A stretch of 10,124 bases of DNA, taken from JAABRU01 sp964534335. Its GTDB lineage: Bacteria; Desulfobacterota; Desulfobacteria; Desulfobacterales; Desulfococcaceae. The stretch is from contig CAZHPS010000247.1 of NCBI GenBank assembly GCA_964534335.1, positions 1-10,124 of the forward strand. The letters run 5' to 3'. The position numbers and the translations under genes were made by a program. Shown here piece after piece: positions 5,787 through 10,124 of this stretch. The notes under the pieces are model-generated. The model ran no database searches, was not told the origin of the DNA, and saw only the letters and a program-made list of their open reading frames with translations. Numbering within the stretch: the first letter of the stretch is position 1; every line of letters starts with the position of its first letter.

Positions 5787-8591
5787 TTGAAAACTTTGAT
5801 ACTCACAGAAAAACCCTCTGTGGCAAGGGACTTTGCCAAAGCACTTGATGTTCAGGGAAAAAACGAGGGCTATATAGAAAATGAGCGGTTCATCATCACC
5901 TGGGCCTTGGGGCATCTGGTGGAACTGCTGGAGCCGGAGGATTATGATCCCAAATGGAAAAAATGGAATCTGGAATCCCTTCCCATTCTTCCTGCTGAAT
6001 TCCGTTACAAACCCATTGAAAAAACGTATAAACAGTTGAATATCATCAAAAAACTCCTGTCGCAGAAAAGTGTGGAACGTGTGGTTGTGGCAACAGACGC
6101 GGGGCGGGAGGGGGAAGTTATTGCCCGGACTGTTCTTCTGCATTCAGATTTCCGGGATAAGAAAAAGATACAGCGGTTCTGGACCAGTCAGGCTTTGACC
6201 GAACAGGTGGTCAGAGAAGGCATGGCCACGCTCGCGGATGGAAGCAGATATGACCGTCTGTGGCAGGCAGGACAGGCACGGCAGATTGCAGACTGGCTGG
6301 TGGGCATGAACTGTTCGCGTGCTGCCACAGTGAAAATGAAAGATCTGTTTTCTGTGGGACGGGTGCAGACCGCTGTACTTGCTTTGCTTGCGGATCGGCG
6401 CAGAGAAAGGGAAAATTTCAAACCTGAACCATATTGGATGTTACGGGCTTTTTTTGCCAATGAAAAAGGCAGTTGGCGCGGTACATGGTTCCGGAAAAAG
6501 GAAAACCGTTTTGATACCGAAGAAAAAGCAAAGGAGATACAGGACAAAATCACAGGGCAGACCGGTTTTGTGCAGAAAGTGACAAAACAGAAAAAAAAGC
6601 AGGCTCCGCCCCTGCTGTTTTCCCTCACAGAACTGCAGAGGGAGGCCAACACCCGTTTCGGTTTTACCGCGACAAAAACCCTTGAAACTGCACAGTCTTT
6701 GTATGAAGAAAGAAAATGCCTTTCATATCCCCGGACAGATTCTCAGGTACTTGGTACAAAAAACGTGTCCATGACACAGGAGATTGCAAAAAAACTCACT
6801 TTATCCTATCCAAAGATATTTGAGGGACTTGATAAAAAACTGATTCATGTGTCCAACAAACGGGTGTTCAATGATGCAAAACTTACAGATCATCATGCCC
6901 TGATTCCCCTGGCCCCTTTGCCGGGAAATGCAAAAAATGAGGAAAAAAAACTCTACGATCTGGTGCTGAAACGCTTTGCAGCCGCGTTTTATCCGGACTG
7001 TGAATTTGAGGAAACCGAAATCATCACAGAGGTTCAGAAAGAAAACTTCCGCACCAAAGGCAAAATCATTCTCAAATCCGGGTGGAAATCGGTTTACGGA
7101 GAGGATACAGACAGGAAATCAAAAAAAGAGGATGAGGATGAAGAGGCAGATGAACTTCCGGCCCTTGTAAAAAATGATCCTGCACGGGTGACAGATACCC
7201 GTATGGAAAAAAAAATGACCCAGCCTCCGCCGGAATATACAGAATCTCTTTTGCTCAAGGATATGAGCAATCCGGGAAAATATGTCAGTGAGGAAGAACT
7301 GAAAAAGGTTTACCGGGGTGAAACCGGGCTGGGAACCCAGGCCACGCGCGCGCAGATTATTGAAACACTGCTCAACCGCAAATATGCACAGCGGGAAAAA
7401 CGGCATCTTATTGCAACAGACAAGGGATCTCTGCTTATCAATACACTGCGGAAACTGAAAACAGCCGCGATTCTCACATCACCGGAAGAAACCGCGAGAT
7501 GGGAAATGCAGCTTAACCGCATTGCGCAGGGACAGGAATCAGACAAAGGTTTTCTGGAGGGAATCCGGAATTTTATAGAACAGACAGTGGGAGAATTTCA
7601 TCAGATGACAGAACAGATGGCAAAGATACAGGACATGGGAACCTGCCCGGACTGCGGCGGGAAAATCATTGAGGGAAAACGCGGTTTTGGATGTTCCAAC
7701 TGGCGCAAAGAGGATGGGGAATGCCGTTTTGTGGTCTGGAAAGTCATTTCCGGAAAAATCCTGCCCCCTTCAGTGATAGCGGAACTAATTGCCAAAAAGG
7801 AAGCAGGCCCGGTTGTTGGATTTGCAGATGAAAATGATCGGCCTTTTTCCGCAAAACTCCGGCTGGTGCAGGAAGAGGGAGTATGGCAGGTGAAACTGGA
7901 AGCAGTGGAACATCAGCCGGAAAGCGGCCATTCCTCTCCGGATGTGATAGGCAAATGTCCGGCATGCGGCGGCAATGTAAGGGAAACGCAGCGGGCTTAT
8001 GGCTGCGCGAACTGGCGGGAACCCGATGGCGGATGCAAGTTTGCCATTTGGAAGGAAATCGCTAAAAAACTGATTACTCCGGATATGGCAAAAAAACTTA
8101 TTCAGGGTGAAAAAATCGGGCCTTTGGACAATTTTATCTCCAAAAAGGGAAATCCCTTTTCCGCGTCTTTGAAAGTCACGCAGGAGAACGGACAGTGGGG
8201 AGTAAGATTTATCTTTGCGGACAATGCGCCATCACAAAGCAATGCAGGTTCCGGCAATGATACGAATGCAGCAAATCCATCAGAGAAAATTTTTCTTGGG
8301 CACTGCCCGGCCTGCGGCGGCGAAATCGTGGAAAAACCCAAAAGCTATGGCTGCGCAAACTGGCGGGATGCAGACGGCGGATGCAAATTTGTCATCTGGA
8401 AAAACATAGCACAGAAGGAGATTTCGCCCCAGGTTGCCGCGCAACTGCTCAAAGACGGGATTACAGAGGTACTTTTCGGTTTTCTGTCCAAAAAAGGCAA
8501 TGCGTTTTCCGCGCGCCTGAAACTCGCGGAAGATGAAAACGGTCAGTACAAAGTGGTTTTTGAGTTTCCCGATGACAGGGCGCATTCCTGA
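5787..8591 (+). CDS. topB: DNA topoisomerase III (type IA) with triple zinc-ribbon tail
   Basis: This type IA topoisomerase (934 residues) cuts and passes single DNA strands to relax or decatenate DNA. The Toprim domain (about 1-140) has LILTEKPSVA with E8 and DAGREGE (104-110), which bind the catalytic metal. The core contains the topoisomerase III hallmark RLWQAGQARQIADWLVGMN (157-175), SVGRVQTAVL, the active tyrosine Y314 in CLSYPRTDS, and GLGTQATRAQIIETL (514-528). A charged insert rich in K, E and D lies near 443-456. From 617 on, three tandem zinc-ribbon/Crpt repeats follow, making the protein much longer than E. coli TopB (about 650). The start is TTG at 5787: it reads straight into the conserved KTLILTEKPS, and AGGA lies about ten bases upstream. 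The gene stands alone between the intergenic region and the repeat array. No conjugation or plasmid genes are in view, although topB copies are common on mobile elements. Confidence 0.95.
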   Translation: MKTLILTEKPSVARDFAKALDVQGKNEGYIENERFIITWALGHLVELLEPEDYDPKWKKWNLESLPILPAEFRYKPIEKTYKQLNIIKKLLSQKSVERVVVATDAGREGEVIARTVLLHSDFRDKKKIQRFWTSQALTEQVVREGMATLADGSRYDRLWQAGQARQIADWLVGMNCSRAATVKMKDLFSVGRVQTAVLALLADRRRERENFKPEPYWMLRAFFANEKGSWRGTWFRKKENRFDTEEKAKEIQDKITGQTGFVQKVTKQKKKQAPPLLFSLTELQREANTRFGFTATKTLETAQSLYEERKCLSYPRTDSQVLGTKNVSMTQEIAKKLTLSYPKIFEGLDKKLIHVSNKRVFNDAKLTDHHALIPLAPLPGNAKNEEKKLYDLVLKRFAAAFYPDCEFEETEIITEVQKENFRTKGKIILKSGWKSVYGEDTDRKSKKEDEDEEADELPALVKNDPARVTDTRMEKKMTQPPPEYTESLLLKDMSNPGKYVSEEELKKVYRGETGLGTQATRAQIIETLLNRKYAQREKRHLIATDKGSLLINTLRKLKTAAILTSPEETARWEMQLNRIAQGQESDKGFLEGIRNFIEQTVGEFHQMTEQMAKIQDMGTCPDCGGKIIEGKRGFGCSNWRKEDGECRFVVWKVISGKILPPSVIAELIAKKEAGPVVGFADENDRPFSAKLRLVQEEGVWQVKLEAVEHQPESGHSSPDVIGKCPACGGNVRETQRAYGCANWREPDGGCKFAIWKEIAKKLITPDMAKKLIQGEKIGPLDNFISKKGNPFSASLKVTQENGQWGVRFIFADNAPSQSNAGSGNDTNAANPSEKIFLGHCPACGGEIVEKPKSYGCANWRDADGGCKFVIWKNIAQKEISPQVAAQLLKDGITEVLFGFLSKKGNAFSARLKLAEDENGQYKVVFEFPDDRAHS
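7635..8567 (+). repeat. Three tandem Crpt/zinc-ribbon repeats within topB
   Basis: Residues 617-705, 720-810 and 837-927 are three copies of one module of about 90 residues. Each has CP-x-CGG, then GC-x-NWR, then a fourth cysteine and a VWK/IWK motif (cysteines 620/623/636/646, 724/727/740/750 and 840/843/856/866). Each continues with a helical stretch and a GF/NF-x-SKKGN-x-FSA-type strand pair. The first copy is the most divergent (FADENDRPFSA); copies two and three are closest, which suggests the latest duplication. The copies are joined by low-complexity linkers (about 706-719 and 811-836). Confidence 0.85.
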
Positions 8592-8647
8592 GAAGCTGTT
8601 TTTTAAATAATCAGTTGAAAAAATTTGGAATTTTGCCAGGTACCATT
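8592..8647. other. Short AT-rich spacer after topB
   Basis: These 56 bases lie between the topB stop and the first repeat. They contain T and A runs but no strong hairpin, so no dedicated intrinsic terminator for topB is visible before the palindromes begin. Confidence 0.5.
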
Positions 8648-8778
8648 GTCTGAACTCTGATTCATCTGATTTCTGCACTGTATCATCCGTATAACCATCT
8701 GAATCATGACATTTTTTCGGTTCATACAGTTTTAATAATCAGATTAATCACAGAAATCAGACGAATCAGAGTTCAGAC
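8648..8778. repeat. Palindrome A1
   Basis: The 28-base arms at both ends are complementary with one mismatch. The left arm has the short form, with one 9-base CTGATTCAT-type unit. Confidence 0.8.
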
Positions 8779-8873
8779 AGTCAATCCGCCATTTCCATTT
8801 ACTCCGCATCTAACTGAAAAATCCTGCAAATCCTTTAATCCTGTGAATCCCGGTTCAGACAGTTTATCCATTT

Positions 8874-9021
8874 GTCTGAACTCTGATTCGTCTGATTTTT
8901 CTGATTCCGCTGATTTCTGCACTGCATCATCTGTGTAAATCTGAATCATGATGAATTTTAGGTTAATATCATTTTTGATAATCAGAGTAATCACAGAAAT
9001 CAGACAAATCAGAGTTCAGAC
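8874..9021. repeat. Palindrome A2
   Basis: The outer arms are the same as A1, but the left arm is longer by two 9-base units, which would bulge out when the arms pair. Confidence 0.8.
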
Positions 9022-9117
9022 AGTCAATCCTCCGTTTCCCTTTACTCAGCATCTCACTGAAAAATCCTGCAAATCCTTTAATCATGTGAATCGTGGTTCA
9101 GACAGCTTATCCCATTT

Positions 9118-9267
9118 GTCTGAACTCTGATTTGTCTGATTCATCTGATTCCACTGATTTCTGCTCTGCATCATCCATATAACCATCTGAATAATAATGA
9201 ATTTTAGGTTCATATCATTTTTGATAATCAGAGTAATCACAGAAATCAGACGAATCAGAGTTCAGAC
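9118..9267. repeat. Palindrome A3
   Basis: This is the long form of A. The outer arms pair with one G-T wobble, and the left arm carries 18 additional bases of 9-base units. It is followed by a B linker that joins C1 instead of another A. Confidence 0.8.
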
Positions 9268-9316
9268 AGTCAATCTTCCATTTTCTTTTACTCCGCATCT
9301 AACTGAAAAATCCTGT

Positions 9317-9406
9317 AAATCCTTTAATCATGTGAATCGTGGTTCAGACAAACATAAACGTGGCGTGCCGTCTGTCTGAACCGGGATTCACAGGATTAAA
9401 GGATTT
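9317..9406. repeat. Palindrome C1
   Basis: The 34-base arms (9317-9350 and 9373-9406) pair with three mismatches around a 22-base loop beginning AACATAAACG. The left arm is the end of a B linker; the right arm is its inverted copy. Confidence 0.75.
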
Positions 9407-9419
9407 CCATGATTTTACG

Positions 9420-9452
9420 AAAAACCGGATTTTTTGGAAAAATCCGGTTTTT
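9420..9452. terminator. Bidirectional intrinsic terminator-like hairpin
   Basis: AAAAACCGGATTTTT (9420-9434) and AAAAATCCGGTTTTT (9438-9452) form a perfect 15-bp stem with a TGG loop and T-runs on both strands. It lies between C1 and C2, far from any gene. It could stop read-through from topB, or transcription coming from the right. Confidence 0.55.
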
Positions 9453-9483
9453 TAATACGCCACATCTCACTGAAAAATCCTGC

Positions 9484-9573
9484 AAATCCTTTAATCCTGT
9501 GAATCAGGGTTCAGACAAACATAAGCGGGGCATGCAGTCTGTCTGAACCCTGATTTTCAGGATTAAGGGATTT
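9484..9573. repeat. Palindrome C2
   Basis: The 34-base arms (9484-9517 and 9540-9573) have three mismatches around a 22-base loop beginning AACATAAGCG. It is the same size and layout as C1. At the AGGG/CCCT positions both arms differ from C1 yet still pair. Confidence 0.75.
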
Positions 9574-9662
9574 CCATGATTTCCATTTACTCCGCATCTA
9601 ACTGAAAAATCCTGCAAATCCCTTAATCATGTGAATCATGGTTCAGACAGTTTATCCCATTT

Positions 9663-9794
9663 GTCTTAACTCTGATTCATCTGATTTCTGCTCTGCATCA
9701 TCTGTGTAACAATCTGAATCATGATGAATTTTCGGTTAATATCGTTTTTAATAATCAGAGTAATCACAGAAATCATACAAATCAGAGTTCAGAC
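9663..9794. repeat. Palindrome A4
   Basis: This is the short form like A1, with the most mismatches between arms; its first bases read GTCTTAAC instead of GTCTGAAC, so it may be the most decayed copy. Confidence 0.75.
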
Positions 9795-9890
9795 AGTCAA
9801 TCCGCCATTTCCATTTACTCCGCATCTAACTGAAAAATCCTGCAAATCCTTTAATCCTGTGAATCCCGGTTCAGACAGTTTATCCCATTT

Positions 9891-10040
9891 GTCTGAACTC
9901 TGATTTGTCTGATTCATCTGATTCATCTGATTTCTGATCTGCATCATCCGTATAACCATCTGAATCATGATAAATTTTCGGTTAATATCATTTTTAATAA
10001 TCAGAGTAATCACAGAAATCAGACAAATCAGAGTTCAGAC
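9891..10040. repeat. Palindrome A5
   Basis: This is the long form. The outer 24 bases of the arms pair perfectly, and an 18-base insert made of two identical 9-base units follows in the left arm only. Confidence 0.8.
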
Positions 10041-10124
10041 AGTCAATCCTCCGTTTCCCTTTACTCAGCATCTCACTGAAAAATCCTGCAAATCCTTTAA
10101 TCATGTGAATCGTGGTTCAGACAG

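Larger units (their letters stand above)
8648..10124. repeat. Modular palindromic repeat array
   Basis: The array holds five long palindromes (A1-A5), each opening with GTCTGAACTCTGATT or a near variant and closing with AATCAGAGTTCAGAC. They alternate with a linker of about 95 bases (B) at 8779-8873, 9022-9117, 9795-9890 and from 10041 to the window edge. A starts are 226, 244, 545 and 228 bases apart; the long interval holds the C1/terminator/C2 insertion. The B core (AAATCCTTTAATC-x-TGTGAATC followed by GGTTCAGACA) occurs seven times. The array runs off the right edge. No gene, transposase or RNA gene is seen in it; the small open frames on both strands repeat in step with the units. Confidence 0.85.

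Noticed and set aside
5676..6143. Minus-strand frame of 155 codons opposite the start of topB
   Set aside because: It is antisense to the conserved Toprim region, has no domain match, and is best explained as a shadow of topB.
8948..9903. Three near-identical 60-codon plus-strand frames (8948-9130, 9197-9379, 9721-9903), and minus-strand frames (8773-8994, 9789-10013)
   Set aside because: They recur in step with the palindromic repeat units, lack ribosome sites, overlap on both strands and resemble no protein family. They are by-products of repeat copies.
8648..10124. Repeat array as a CRISPR
   Set aside because: Repeats are long, palindromic and mosaic, and the intervening segments are themselves conserved. 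There are no unique spacers of uniform length and no cas genes.

Overview
The window looks like a chromosomal segment of a delta-proteobacterial (Desulfobacterota-type) bacterium. This is inferred from the mix of a multi-domain REC-PAS-histidine kinase-REC protein, a chemotaxis CheD domain joined to an HDOD domain, a topoisomerase III with extra zinc-ribbon repeats, moderate GC genes separated by AT-rich gaps, and abundant palindromic intergenic repeats of the TTCAGACA / TGTCTGAA type. I recall that repeat type from large sulfate-reducer genomes such as Desulfonema, but no ribosomal or other phylogenetic marker is present, so the assignment is tentative.

Left part (1-3540): three minus-strand genes are packed as one likely operon, read from high to low coordinates. 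They are a 660-residue hybrid sensor kinase (3463-1481) and two small PqiA-type membrane proteins (1475-879 and 882-250). The second gene starts at a TTG five bases past the kinase stop, and the third overlaps the second by ATGA. Together they look like a signalling protein coupled to an envelope or lipid-transport membrane module whose MCE (PqiB) partner is not in view. A REP-like hairpin lies beyond the operon at 71-97.

Middle (3541-5157): two adjacent large inverted repeats (3541-3648 and 3656-3764) fill the gap downstream of a minus-strand gene encoding a CheD-HDOD fusion (5157-3778). This domain combination is the most unusual protein in the window.

Right part (5158-8591): a 629-base AT-rich divergent intergenic region holds an inverted repeat, a plausible sigma70 promoter (5510-5538), a long potential leader with nested hairpins, and a doubtful 37-codon ORF. 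It leads into a plus-strand topoisomerase III gene (topB, 934 aa, TTG start) with three tandem C-terminal zinc-ribbon/Crpt repeats.

Far right (8592-10124, running off the window): about 1.5 kb of gene-free DNA is made of a modular repeat array. Five long palindromes (A1-A5) alternate with a conserved linker (B). The linker is twice joined instead to a different palindrome (C1, C2), and a strong terminator-like hairpin sits between C1 and C2. Small ORFs here are by-products of the repeats.
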